From Streptomyces sp. 135 (GTDB taxonomy: Bacteria > Actinomycetota > Actinomycetes > Streptomycetales > Streptomycetaceae), in assembly GCF_020026305.1 (NCBI RefSeq), contig NZ_CP075691.1:434001-498000 (forward strand): a DNA stretch of 64,000 nt, written 5' to 3'. Below are positions 1-8,584 of the stretch, piece by piece. The translations under genes and the position numbers were made by a program. How positions within the stretch are numbered: position 1 is the stretch's first letter; each line of letters begins with the position of its first letter. Below the pieces are notes generated by a model. The model had not been told where the DNA came from. It did not search any database and saw only the letters and a program-made list of their open reading frames with translations.

Positions 1-12
1 GAGCCAGTCCAT
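1..12 (-). CDS. PTS transporter subunit IIC (ascorbate type), first codons only
   Basis: A minus-strand ATG at 12-10 opens a reading frame that leaves the window after M-D-W-L. It is preceded by AAGGAG with an 8-nt spacer, a strong ribosome binding site. It lies directly downstream of the IIA/IIB gene, and ascorbate-type PTS IIC proteins often begin Met-Asp-Trp-Leu, so the membrane subunit of the same system is the likely product. Four codons are seen; the rest is inference from context. Confidence 0.5.
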
Positions 13-36
13 GGTGGGTACTCCTTGCCCGGGTCG

Positions 37-804
37 TCAGACGTCATAGGTGTCGCGAAGGACGCGGTCGGCCTCGGCCGGGCTGGTGAAGTCCTCGACG
101 ACCTTCACCGGGATGCCGACATCGCCGAGCGTCCTGGCGATCTCCCGCGAGGTGAGGATGGCGACGGCCTCGTTCGCCTTGCCCTTGGCCGAGATGGTGT
201 CCGTCGCCTCGACGGTGACGTACGCGCTCCACCCCCAGCGGTCCAGGACGCCTTCGAGGGCCTGTTTGAGGAACAGACTCGTGCCGACGCCGTTGCCGCA
301 CACGGTCAGGATCTTGTGCGGCTCTCCGCCGCCGCGCGCCGCGGCCGGCTCTCCGCTCGCCAGAAGGGCGTGCACGGCCTGCGGCGTGGGGGCCTCGCGC
401 AGGGCGCGCGCGGTGCCGGGGTCCGCGAGCAGCCGGGCGAGCGCGCCCATCGCCAAGGTGTGTTCGGAGGCGTCCTCGGCGGCGAGGCCGACGACCAGTT
501 CGACGGGGTCGTTGCTCTCGTGCCCGAACTCCACGGGCTCGGCGAGCCGCACCCAGGACATGCCGGTGCCGAGCACCGCGGGTGAGGGCCGGGCGTGGGC
601 GAAGGCGAGGCCGGGGGCGACGACGATGTACGGCCCGTTCCGCTCGACGTTCTCGATCATCTCGGCCGTGTACGTGTCCGTGGCGGCTCCGGTCGCGACC
701 ATGAGGTCACCGGCACGCCGGACGGCTTCGCGCCAGTCGGCCGCCGGGGCGTCGAGGAGGACGGCTTCCACGGGGAGGATCTCGTTCAGCGCTGCCATGC
801 ACAT
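37..804 (-). CDS. PTS sugar transporter IIA-IIB fusion, ascorbate/UlaC-UlaB type
   Basis: Cytoplasmic phosphotransfer protein of about 255 residues that would relay phosphate from HPr to a sugar entering through IIC. Residues 1-150 form a IIA domain with the phospho-histidine in GLAFAHARPS (His70). After an Ala/Gly-rich linker (150-162) comes a IIB domain with its phospho-cysteine in ILTVCGNGVGTS (Cys169). The frame stays open upstream, but the ATG at 804 (or 798) is preferred because GGCGAG precedes it and the extra residues have no family similarity. It sits 24 nt before the IIC start, so the two form an operon. IIA-IIB fusions are common in actinobacteria. The substrate (ascorbate or a pentitol-like sugar) is inferred from family only. 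Confidence 0.85.
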   Translation of the reverse strand: MCMAALNEILPVEAVLLDAPAADWREAVRRAGDLMVATGAATDTYTAEMIENVERNGPYIVVAPGLAFAHARPSPAVLGTGMSWVRLAEPVEFGHESNDPVELVVGLAAEDASEHTLAMGALARLLADPGTARALREAPTPQAVHALLASGEPAAARGGGEPHKILTVCGNGVGTSLFLKQALEGVLDRWGWSAYVTVEATDTISAKGKANEAVAILTSREIARTLGDVGIPVKVVEDFTSPAEADRVLRDTYDV

Positions 805-909
805 GATTCTCGCCGACGCGCGCGGGCCGCCTGTCACGTCGACGGCACATGCCGGGACCCGGCCGGGGCGGATGTCGCCGCTCCCGGCCGGGTCCGTGGG
901 GCGCACTGC

Positions 910-2943
910 TCAGCGCGTGGTGTCGACGACCTGCCAGCGCTGGTTGGCACCGGAGTTCGGTGTCCAGGTCGTCACGGCGGCTCCGTCGTGCGTGGCCTGC
1001 CCGCCGACTTCGAGGAGGCGTCCGGTGGCGGCGTTGAGGAGGGTCCATGTCCCGTCGCCGGTCGTCGACATCAGCCACTGGGCGGATGTCCGCGCCTGGC
1101 CCCGGTCGGGCTCCAGCACGGGGGCGCCGTCCCGGACGGCCAGGCGCTTGCCGTCCGCCTGGGAGGTGACGACGTGACGCTGCCTGCTGCCGGTGTCGCC
1201 GCCGGTCGGGCGCAGCTGCCAGCGCTGCGCGGTGTCGCCCTCCTTCGCGGCCTCGATGACGAGGCCGGTGCCGTCGGCGGCGGTGGTGAGGTCCTTGCCG
1301 CTCTGCACACCGGTCAGCTGGTAGCTGTGGCCCTGCTGCGGCAGGGCCGCGTCCTTGGCGACGCCGGACACGCCGTCGATGACAAAGGAGGTCACCGACT
1401 CCGCGGGCACGGTGAAGGTGGCCTTCCGGTCGGTGACCTCGACCGCCTCGTGCCGTTCGAGCTTGCCCCCGGCGCTGGTCACCACCGGGGTGACCGTGGC
1501 ACCGCGGCTGACCCGGCCGAACTTGGACAGGTCGACGGTGACCGCGCGGTCCGCGGTGGTGCGGTTGACGTGGACGACGGTGGCCCCCCTGCCGTTCTTG
1601 GCGACGGCGGCGGCGCTGGAGGTGTCGTCGACCTTGATGAGACGGTCGCCGGGCTTGATGTAGTGCGTGAAGTTGCGGGCCGTGTCGAACTTCGTGTTCG
1701 TACGGATGGGGCAGGTCGCGAGCGTGTCCTTGGCGGTGCAGCTGAACGGCAGTTGGATGCTGCCCCAGTTGCCGCCCTTCACGGACTCCCCGCCGGGCTT
1801 CATGTTGTCGTAGTCCTCCACGGGCTGCCAGAAGATCCAGCCGCGGGGCTCCAGTTCGCGCAGGTCGTCGACCATGTGCTGGGCGAGGCCGAGGCCGGGT
1901 GACATGTCGTCGAAGTCCTGGCCGTCGCCCCAGTCGCCTTCGACCTCGCTCATCCACAGCGGTTTGTCCGCCGCCTTCGCCAGGTCGCGTACGGTCGTCC
2001 GGCCGCCGGTGCCGTAGGTGTGCACGTTCATCCGGGCGACCAGGGAGCGGACCTGGTCGGGGTAGGTGTTCCAGTTCTGGGCGAAGACGCCGGGGTTGGT
2101 CTCGTCCATCGCGGAGATCTTCGCGTCCGTGCCGGACTCCTTCAGCGCGGGCGCGAGGGAACGGATGACCTTCTGCTGGAGCTCGGGGCCGATGTGGGCC
2201 CCCTCCTGGCGGCCGCCCACCGGCTGTCCGTCGGGGCCGAGGCGGGTGCTCCAGTAGGTCGTGTTCGGCTCGTTGAACGGGTCGAGGGTGTCGACCTTGA
2301 TGCCGTGCGCCTTCTCCAGGCGCTCGGTGGCGCCCGCGAGGTAGGCGGCGAAGTCGTCGACCGATTCGGTCCTGAGCTGGTCGTCCGCGGCGTTGAAGCC
2401 ACCGGAGACGTAGCCGCTCTTGGTCATGAACCAGGGCGGGGAGTTGCTGAAGGTCTCCCAGTGGTCGATGTCGTTCTTGATCCGGTCGACCCACCAGCGC
2501 TGGGCGGTGTCGGCGCCGGGCTTCCAGTGCGCCGGGTCGTCGGCGTCCCACCAGTCGGTGTCCTCGCGGGTGGTGCCCTCGGGGGCCTTCCACCAGCCCT
2601 CGACCGCTCCCCCGGCGCGCAGGTAGTCCTTGACGTCCGGGGCGTTGCCGCCTCCGATGTTGTAGCGGGCGATGTTCAGGGCGAGGCCGTCGTCGTCGAA
2701 GAGGAGGCTCGCCAGCTTCTGGCGTATCTCCTCGGGGTAGCCGCCCGTGGCGTTGGCGAACCAGACGAGGCTGGTCCCCCAGCCCTGGAACTTCTGCTGC
2801 TGGTAGGAGGGGTCGGGCCGGACGGTGACGGCGGCGGCTGCCGCGGCCGTCGGCTGCGGGACGGTGACCAGGGCGGCCCCGGTGGCGAGTGCGGTGACGC
2901 CGACGGCCCCGATGAGGCGTCGCGTGCGGTTACGGCGTGCCAA
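910..2943 (-). CDS. Secreted GH30 glycoside hydrolase with C-terminal ricin-type lectin domain (probable endo-beta-1,6-galactanase)
   Basis: Predicted secreted enzyme of 677 residues. A twin-Arg-like N-terminus (ARRNRTRRLIGAVG) and hydrophobic stretch to about residue 35 form the signal peptide. The GH30 (beta/alpha)8 domain spans about 45-520, with the acid/base Glu225 in DPFNEPNTTYW and the likely nucleophile Glu333 in LWMSEVEGDWG. A ricin-type beta-trefoil (about 545-677, with the QRWQL and NQRWQV repeats) should bind carbohydrate. The TTG at 2943 is chosen because GGGAG lies 6 nt upstream and the signal peptide starts there; the longer frame to 3087 adds a low-complexity tail. It is the last gene after the GH42 gene, 70 bp apart. 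Beta-1,6-galactan cleavage is known for similar Streptomyces GH30 enzymes; the substrate here is inferred. Confidence 0.85.
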   Translation of the reverse strand: MARRNRTRRLIGAVGVTALATGAALVTVPQPTAAAAAAVTVRPDPSYQQQKFQGWGTSLVWFANATGGYPEEIRQKLASLLFDDDGLALNIARYNIGGGNAPDVKDYLRAGGAVEGWWKAPEGTTREDTDWWDADDPAHWKPGADTAQRWWVDRIKNDIDHWETFSNSPPWFMTKSGYVSGGFNAADDQLRTESVDDFAAYLAGATERLEKAHGIKVDTLDPFNEPNTTYWSTRLGPDGQPVGGRQEGAHIGPELQQKVIRSLAPALKESGTDAKISAMDETNPGVFAQNWNTYPDQVRSLVARMNVHTYGTGGRTTVRDLAKAADKPLWMSEVEGDWGDGQDFDDMSPGLGLAQHMVDDLRELEPRGWIFWQPVEDYDNMKPGGESVKGGNWGSIQLPFSCTAKDTLATCPIRTNTKFDTARNFTHYIKPGDRLIKVDDTSSAAAVAKNGRGATVVHVNRTTADRAVTVDLSKFGRVSRGATVTPVVTSAGGKLERHEAVEVTDRKATFTVPAESVTSFVIDGVSGVAKDAALPQQGHSYQLTGVQSGKDLTTAADGTGLVIEAAKEGDTAQRWQLRPTGGDTGSRQRHVVTSQADGKRLAVRDGAPVLEPDRGQARTSAQWLMSTTGDGTWTLLNAATGRLLEVGGQATHDGAAVTTWTPNSGANQRWQVVDTTR

Positions 2944-3013
2944 CGTGTGCTCCCAACTCGTGTGCGGTCGCTGCGAAGTGGCGCTGTACAGAGGTCGGGC
3001 GGCGGGGTCGTGG

Positions 3014-5068
3014 TCAGTCGGTGGGCTGTCGCAGTACGGCGACGCCCCTGGGCGGCAGGACGAGGACGCCCCCACCGCTGTCGTCACGCTTCGGCCCGAT
3101 CACGAGCTCGCCGGTCAGCCCGGGCACGGGCACCGGCTCGTCGGTCCGGTTGACGAGGAACAGATAGCGGCTGTCGTCGCCGCGCCGTACGGCGAGTTCG
3201 ACGCGGCCCCGCGCGGCCGGCGGCAGTTCGCTGTCGACACCGGCGGCGGCGAGGAGTCGCGGCAGCAGCGCGGTGAGGCCGTCGGCGCCCAGGCGGGTGG
3301 AGACGTACGAGGCCGAGCCGCGGCCCGCCGTCCGGCGCGTGACGGCGGGGCGGTCGGTGTACGCGCCGGTCCGGTACCGGGCGAGGACCTCCACCTCGGG
3401 GCCGGTGACGGTGATCCGGTCGGTCCACACGGTGCCCGTGGTGGAGTCGTCCAGCTCGACGCCGTCGTCGGCGGGCAGCGGCCCGAACTCCTCGATGCGG
3501 ATGCCGAGGAGCTCCCGCAGGGCGCCGGGGTGGCCACCGAGCCAGATGTGGTCGTTCTCGTCGACGACTCCGGAGAAGTACGTGGTGACCAGGTGGCCGC
3601 CGCTCTCGACGTAGCGCGTCAGGTCCTTGGCCAGCGTTTCGGGGATCACGTGGAGCACGGGCGCGATCAGCAGGTCGTACGTGTCGGGGTCACAGCGCGT
3701 GGTGACGACGTCGGCCCGGATGCCGAGGGCGAGGAGGGCGGAGTACCAGTCGAGGGCCTCTTGGTGGTAGTCGAGGACCGAGGTGGGGTGGGAGTCCTGT
3801 TCGCTCGCCCACCACGACTCCCAGTCGAAGAGGACGGCGACCCGAGCGGGTTCCCTGGTGGCGCCCGTGACCGGCGCGAGCGCCTCAAGGGTGCGCCCGA
3901 GGCCGGTCACCGCGCGGAAGACCTCGCTGTCCGCCCCGGCGTGCGGGACCATCGCCGAGTGGTACTTCTCGGCGCCCGCCGCCGACTGGCGCCACTGGAA
4001 GAAGCAGACGGCGTCGGCTCCGTGCGCGACGTGCAGCAGCGAGTCGCGGGCGAGGTCGCCGGGCCGCTTGGGGACGTTGACGGGCTGCCAGTTGACGGCG
4101 CTGGTGGAGTGCTCCATGAGGAACCACGGGCGGTGGCCCGCGATGCCGCTGGTGAGGTTGGCGCAGAAGGACAGCTCGTCCCGCGCCTGCGGGCCGGGCC
4201 GCACGTAGTGGTCGTTCGAGACGAAGTCGACCTCGTGCGCCCAGTCGGCGTAGTTCATGCCCTTGATGCCGCCCATCACCATGAAGTTGGTGGTGACGGG
4301 GGTGTCCGGGGTGATCTCGCGCAGGACGTCCCGCTCGGCGCGCAGGTACTCCTTCAGCGCGTCGGAGGAGAACCTCTTGAAGTCCAGCTGCTGCGTGGGG
4401 TTGGGGTGCGACGCGGCGAGGCGGGGCGGCAGGATCTGCTGCCAGTCGCTGTAGTGCTGGGACCAGAAGGCGGTGCCCCACGCGTGGTTGAGGGCGTCGA
4501 GGGTGGTGTAGCGCAGGCGCAGCCAGTCGCGGAAGGCGCGGGCGGCGTCGTCGGAGTGGTCGTACACGTTGTGGCAGCCCAGCTCGTTGGAGATGTGCCA
4601 GGCCACGAGGGCCGGGTGGCCGGCGTAGCGGCCTGCGATCTCGCGCACCAGGCGCAGCGCGTACGTCCTGAAGACGGGCGAGGTGGGCCGCCAGTGCTGG
4701 CGCGCCCCCGGCCACAGGGTCTCGCCGGAGGCGGTCACCGGCAGGATCTCCGGGTGCGCCGTGGTGAGCCAGGGCGGCGGGGAGGCCGTGGCGGTGGCCA
4801 GGTCGACGCCGATGCCGCCCTCGTGGAGCAGGTCCATGACCTCGTCGAGCCAGGTGAAGTCCCAGGTACCGGCGGTGGGCTGGAGGCGGGCCCAGGAGAA
4901 GATCCCCACGGAGACGAGGTTCACGCCCGCCTCGCGCATGAGCCGGATGTCCTCCTCCCACACCTCGCGCGGCCACTGCTCGGGGTTGTAGTCGGCGCCG
5001 TACGCGAGGCGGGGGCGCGGGGTGCCGTCCGGGCCTGCCGGGAGCCGGACGGGGAGGGGGGAGGTCAT
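3014..5068 (-). CDS. Beta-galactosidase, GH42
   Basis: Probably a cytoplasmic retaining beta-galactosidase of 684 residues that hydrolyses imported galacto-oligosaccharides. The N-terminal TIM barrel begins with RLAYGADYNPEQWP; the acid/base is Glu162 in WHISNELGCHN and the nucleophile Glu319 in WFLMEHSTS. The middle trimerisation domain (about 385-600, VAVLFDWESWWA) and the small C-terminal beta domain are present, so it is full length. No signal peptide is visible. The ATG at 5068 has GGAAGG 6 nt upstream. It follows the binding-protein gene in the same operon and precedes the secreted GH30 enzyme, so the chain would be outside cleavage, import, then inside hydrolysis. Confidence 0.93.
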   Translation of the reverse strand: MTSPLPVRLPAGPDGTPRPRLAYGADYNPEQWPREVWEEDIRLMREAGVNLVSVGIFSWARLQPTAGTWDFTWLDEVMDLLHEGGIGVDLATATASPPPWLTTAHPEILPVTASGETLWPGARQHWRPTSPVFRTYALRLVREIAGRYAGHPALVAWHISNELGCHNVYDHSDDAARAFRDWLRLRYTTLDALNHAWGTAFWSQHYSDWQQILPPRLAASHPNPTQQLDFKRFSSDALKEYLRAERDVLREITPDTPVTTNFMVMGGIKGMNYADWAHEVDFVSNDHYVRPGPQARDELSFCANLTSGIAGHRPWFLMEHSTSAVNWQPVNVPKRPGDLARDSLLHVAHGADAVCFFQWRQSAAGAEKYHSAMVPHAGADSEVFRAVTGLGRTLEALAPVTGATREPARVAVLFDWESWWASEQDSHPTSVLDYHQEALDWYSALLALGIRADVVTTRCDPDTYDLLIAPVLHVIPETLAKDLTRYVESGGHLVTTYFSGVVDENDHIWLGGHPGALRELLGIRIEEFGPLPADDGVELDDSTTGTVWTDRITVTGPEVEVLARYRTGAYTDRPAVTRRTAGRGSASYVSTRLGADGLTALLPRLLAAAGVDSELPPAARGRVELAVRRGDDSRYLFLVNRTDEPVPVPGLTGELVIGPKRDDSGGGVLVLPPRGVAVLRQPTD

Positions 5069-5119
5069 GGTGGTCCTTCCGGTGCGCCGCCGCTCGCGGG
5101 CGGCGCGGGGTACGGGTGG

Positions 5120-5140
5120 CCCGGCCGCGGGGTGGCCGGG
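5120..5140 (-). terminator. Intercistronic hairpin after the binding-protein gene
   Basis: The 89-bp gap between the lipoprotein gene and the GH42 gene holds a perfect 7-bp stem (CCCGGCC/GGCCGGG) with a 7-nt loop. Such hairpins after binding-protein genes usually stabilise the upstream message or partly terminate, giving more binding protein than downstream enzyme. No T-run follows, so attenuation is inferred. Confidence 0.45.
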
Positions 5141-5157
5141 CGGGGAGTTGCCGTCGG

Positions 5158-6498
5158 CTACTTCTCGACCGTGAAGCCCTGCTCGGTGCCGTACTCGACC
5201 GAGGCTTCCTGCCAGGACTCGATGCCCTTGGCCAGGGGCGTCCGGGAGACGTAGGCCTTGCCGACGGTGTCGTTGAAGATCGAGTTGGCGTAGACCTGGT
5301 AGGGCAGGTACTTCCAGTCGGCGGGGACGTTCGCCGCGGACTCGGCGAAGATCTTGTTGGCCTTCTGGCCGCCGAAGTACGGGAACTCCGTGTCCTGGAA
5401 CGCCTTGGACTTGAGGTCCTTGGTGGTCGCCGGGAAGGCGCCGCCCTTGATGCGGGTCCGTACGCCGTCGCCGGAGTTGGCGTACTCGATGAAGGCGTAG
5501 GCGAGTTCCTTGTTCTTGCCGAGCGCGGGCAGCGCCAGGGAGCTGCCGCCGTTCTCTGCGCTCGCCCCGGCTCCCTTCGTCCACTGCGGCAGGGGCGCGA
5601 CGCGCCAGTCGCCCGCGGCGCCCTTGACTCCGGAGGCGAAGTTGGCGGGCATCCACGCGCCGATGGGCAGGGTGGCGATGGTGCCGTCGCCGAGGCCCTT
5701 GTACCAGTCGTCGCTCCAGCCCACGACGGGCGCGACGAGCTTCTCGTCGATGAGCTTCTGCCACGTGTGGGTGTACTTCCTGGCGCCGGTGTCGGTGAAG
5801 TCGATGCCGACCTTGGTGCCGTCGACCTCGTACGGGCGCGAACCGGCCTGCCACAGGAGGCTGGTGGTCAGGCCCGCGTCCCCGACGTCGCTGGTGATGT
5901 ACGCCTTGGGGTTCGCCTCGTGCAGTTTGCGGCCGGCTTCGACGTACTCGTCCCACGTCGTCGGCACGGCGATCTCGTACTTGTCGAAGACCTTCTTGTT
6001 GTAGAAGAGTGCCATGGGGCCGGAGTCCATGGGCAGGCCGTAGATGCCGTCGCCGGACTTCACGGAGTTCCACGGGCCCGGCGAGTAGGAGTCGCCGAGC
6101 TTGTCCGCGCCGAAGGGCGTCAGGTCGGTGACGGACTCCGTCAGGGCGTACTGGCCGAGTGCGTAGTACTCGATCTGGGCGACGTCGGGGACGCCCTTCT
6201 TCGCGGAGATGGCGTTCTGAAGGGCCTTGTACTGGTCGTTGTTGGTGCCCGCGTTGACCAGCTTGACGTCGACCTTCGGGTACTTCTTCTCGAAGTCGGC
6301 CTCAACCTGCTTGAGGGTGGGTTCCCACGCCCAGACCGTGACGGTGCCGCCCTTCTTGAGGGCGGCCTGGAGGTCGCCCGACCCCACCGGCTTCCGGCTT
6401 GAGTTGTCGTCGTCGGAGCCGCCGCAGGCACTCGCCCCGAGGACGAGGGCGCAGAGGAGACCTGTGCCGCGCAGCAGGCGGCGGGAGCGCTTGGGCAT
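5158..6498 (-). CDS. Sugar ABC transporter substrate-binding lipoprotein (CUT1)
   Basis: Extracellular solute-binding lipoprotein of 446 residues. The lipobox LGASAC places the lipidated cysteine at residue 25, followed by a flexible GGSDDDNSS linker. The mature part has the family 1 extracellular binding fold (GGTVTVWAWEPTLKQVEADF and the MDSGPMALFYNKKVFDKY segment). It lies third in an operon after two permeases, an order less common than binding protein first, and directly before the beta-galactosidase. A galactose-containing oligosaccharide is the likely ligand because of the flanking GH42 and GH30 genes. Confidence 0.93.
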   Translation of the reverse strand: MPKRSRRLLRGTGLLCALVLGASACGGSDDDNSSRKPVGSGDLQAALKKGGTVTVWAWEPTLKQVEADFEKKYPKVDVKLVNAGTNNDQYKALQNAISAKKGVPDVAQIEYYALGQYALTESVTDLTPFGADKLGDSYSPGPWNSVKSGDGIYGLPMDSGPMALFYNKKVFDKYEIAVPTTWDEYVEAGRKLHEANPKAYITSDVGDAGLTTSLLWQAGSRPYEVDGTKVGIDFTDTGARKYTHTWQKLIDEKLVAPVVGWSDDWYKGLGDGTIATLPIGAWMPANFASGVKGAAGDWRVAPLPQWTKGAGASAENGGSSLALPALGKNKELAYAFIEYANSGDGVRTRIKGGAFPATTKDLKSKAFQDTEFPYFGGQKANKIFAESAANVPADWKYLPYQVYANSIFNDTVGKAYVSRTPLAKGIESWQEASVEYGTEQGFTVEK

Positions 6499-6541
6499 GG
6501 CGATGCTTCCACTTCTTGGGGGGCGTGCGGAAAAGGGAGGA

Positions 6542-7480
6542 CTACTCCTTGACGCTTCCTGCGGCGAGGCCGGACTGCCAGTACTTCTGGAGCAGCAGGA
6601 AGGCCGCGATCAGCGGCACGATCGTCAGCAGGGAGCCGGTGATGACGAGGTTGAAGACGGCTTCGCCGCCGGCCGTGGACGCCTGTTTGTTCCAGGCGTC
6701 GAGGCCGAGGGTCAGCGGGTACCAGTCGGGGTCCTTCAGCATGATCAGCGGCAGGAAGTAGTTGTTCCAGGTCGCGACGGTGGTGAAGAGAAGCACGGTG
6801 ACGGTGCCGGGCGCGAGCAGCGGCAGGGCGACCTGGAAGAAGGTGCGCAGCTCGCCGGCTCCGTCGATGCGGGCGGCCTCCATCAGTTCCTTCGGGATCG
6901 CCTCGGTCGCGAACACCCACATCAGGTAGAGGCCGAACGGCGAGATCAGGGAGGGCACGATGACGGCCCAGGGCGTGTCGGTCAGGCCCAGTTCGCTGAA
7001 CATGAGGAACGTCGGGACCGCGAGCGCCGTGGTGGGCACCGCGACCGCCCCGATGACGACCGCGAACACGCCGCGTCTGCCGGGGAAGTCGAACTTGGCG
7101 AGCGCGTACCCGCCGAGGACCGCGAGGAAGGTGGCGCCGCCGGCGCCCAGCACCACGTACAGCAGGGTGTTGAGGAGCCAGCGGAGGAAGACGCCGTCCT
7201 GGTACGTGACGGTCTCGCGGATGTTGTCCCACAGTGCGAAGTCCCCGTCGACCCACAGCCCGAACGAGCCGGCGAGGCCCTCTTGCGTCTTGGTGGCGCT
7301 CAGCAGCAGCCACACGAGCGGTACGAGGCTGTAGAGCAGGACGACACCGGTGAGGACGGTCAGCAGGACGCTGCGCCCGGGGCGGCGCGTGGTGCGGCGG
7401 CTCTGGACGCGCAGCCGCGGGGCGACGGCGGGCCGCTTCGTCGTGGGCCGGGAGACGGGGGTGGTGCTCAGGCCGGTCAT
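6542..7480 (-). CDS. Sugar ABC transporter permease, MalG-like (CUT1)
   Basis: Inner-membrane permease of about 312 residues with six predicted membrane segments after a basic N-terminus. The EAA loop that contacts the ATPase is clear: EAARIDGAGELRTFFQ. The ATG at 7480 is chosen because GGGAG precedes it and it follows the stop of the upstream permease by only 4 bp; the longer frame runs into that gene. No ATPase gene is present in this locus; in Streptomyces such importers commonly share the ATPase MsiK encoded elsewhere. It pairs with the MalF-like protein. Confidence 0.93.
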   Translation of the reverse strand: MTGLSTTPVSRPTTKRPAVAPRLRVQSRRTTRRPGRSVLLTVLTGVVLLYSLVPLVWLLLSATKTQEGLAGSFGLWVDGDFALWDNIRETVTYQDGVFLRWLLNTLLYVVLGAGGATFLAVLGGYALAKFDFPGRRGVFAVVIGAVAVPTTALAVPTFLMFSELGLTDTPWAVIVPSLISPFGLYLMWVFATEAIPKELMEAARIDGAGELRTFFQVALPLLAPGTVTVLLFTTVATWNNYFLPLIMLKDPDWYPLTLGLDAWNKQASTAGGEAVFNLVITGSLLTIVPLIAAFLLLQKYWQSGLAAGSVKE

Positions 7481-7484
7481 GGGC

Positions 7485-8411
7485 TCACGCTCCCTTGCGC
7501 ATGCCGCGCAGCTGGACGGCATAGGCGACGACCATGGTGATCAGGCCCATGACGATGGCGACCGTCGCGGAGTAGTTGTGCTGCTGGCCGGAGAAGGACA
7601 GCGAGTACGTGTAGTAGTTGGGGGTGTAGTCGGTCGTGATCGCGTTGGGCGCGAGCTTCTGGAGGATGGCGGGCTCGTTGAAGAGCTGGAAGCTGCCGAT
7701 GATCGAGAAGATGGTGGCGATGACCAGGGCGCCACGGATCGCCGGCAGCTTGATCGCCGCTATGACGCGCCACTGTCCGGCCCCGTCGATCTGTGCCGCC
7801 TCGTACAGGGAGTGCGGGATGACGCGGAGCGCGGAGTAGAAGATCAGCATGTTGTAGCCGACGAACTCCCAGGTGACGATGTTGCCGATCGAGGCGAGCA
7901 CCAGGCCCGGGGAGAGCGGGTCGGGCAGGGAGACGCCGAGGGCGGCGTTGATGTCGCCGACGAGCCCGAAGCGGCTGCCGTACATGAAGCCCCACATCAG
8001 TGAGGCCACCACGGCCGGCACCGCGTAGGGCAGGAAGACCGAGATCCTGAAGAAGTCCTTGCCGTACAGGCGGCCGCTGTCCAGGGCCAGGGCGACCAGC
8101 AGGGCGATACCGAGCATGATCGGCACCTGGACCGCGAGGAAGAGCGAGACGCGCGCCAAGGCCGCCCAGAACTGTTCGTCCCGCAGGGCCTGTTGATAGT
8201 TGTCGAGGCCCACGAACGTGGTACCGCCGATGAGTTGCTCCCGGAAGAGGCTGAGATAGATGGAGTACGCGAGGGGCGCCAGGAAGACCAGGGCGAAGAC
8301 GGTCACGAAGGGGCCGATGAACCCCCATCCCGCCCATGAGCGGCGGGAGCGCCGCGAGGGGGGCCGGGACGGACGCCGTCCTGCGGCCACCGGCGGTTGA
8401 AGCGTCGTCAT
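7485..8411 (-). CDS. Sugar ABC transporter permease, MalF-like (CUT1)
   Basis: First gene of the galactan operon: a 308-residue permease with a basic, proline/arginine-rich N-terminus, about six membrane segments starting at WGFIGPFVTVFALVFLAPLA, and the EAA motif EAAQIDGAGQWRVIAAIKLP. Its start at 8411 lies 50 bp from a perfect 20-bp palindromic operator, so the divergent LacI protein probably represses the whole operon from here. Confidence 0.93.
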   Translation of the reverse strand: MTTLQPPVAAGRRPSRPPSRRSRRSWAGWGFIGPFVTVFALVFLAPLAYSIYLSLFREQLIGGTTFVGLDNYQQALRDEQFWAALARVSLFLAVQVPIMLGIALLVALALDSGRLYGKDFFRISVFLPYAVPAVVASLMWGFMYGSRFGLVGDINAALGVSLPDPLSPGLVLASIGNIVTWEFVGYNMLIFYSALRVIPHSLYEAAQIDGAGQWRVIAAIKLPAIRGALVIATIFSIIGSFQLFNEPAILQKLAPNAITTDYTPNYYTYSLSFSGQQHNYSATVAIVMGLITMVVAYAVQLRGMRKGA

Positions 8412-8460
8412 GTCGTCGTTCCTCGCTCGTCCATCTCGGAACCGGCGTAGCCCACCACCG

Positions 8461-8480
8461 CGATGTTTACGTAAACATCG
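8461..8480. promoter_or_regulatory. LacI-type operator, transporter side
   Basis: Perfect 20-bp palindrome CGATGTTTACGTAAACATCG with the central CG dyad typical of LacI-family sites. It lies 50 bp upstream of the first transporter gene. Its 16-bp core recurs 56 bp away in front of the lacI-type gene (centre to centre). Confidence 0.85.
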
Positions 8481-8518
8481 CGTTCCGAAGGGGACAGCCG
8501 AGTAGGACGCGGAGTGAT

Positions 8519-8534
8519 ATGTTTACGTAAACAT
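8519..8534. promoter_or_regulatory. LacI-type operator, regulator side
   Basis: Perfect 16-bp palindrome ATGTTTACGTAAACAT, identical to the core of the first operator, ending 50 bp before the regulator's GTG. The symmetric layout suggests that one repressor controls both the transporter operon and its own gene, possibly with looping across the 56 bp. Confidence 0.85.
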
Positions 8535-8584
8535 CTGGTGGCGGCATGTCTACACCGCCCCGCTGACGGGGGTCAAGGGAGAGC

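Noticed and set aside
2825..5254. An 809-codon plus-strand frame opposite the GH42 and GH30 genes
   Set aside because: No domain, no ribosome binding site, and composition typical of the strand opposite a high-GC gene; the two hydrolases on the minus strand carry intact catalytic motifs.
3014..6073. A single 1019-residue beta-galactosidase fused to a long N-terminal part
   Set aside because: The upstream part is an out-of-frame reading of the binding-protein gene; the ATG at 5068 has a good ribosome binding site and matches the GH42 N-terminus.
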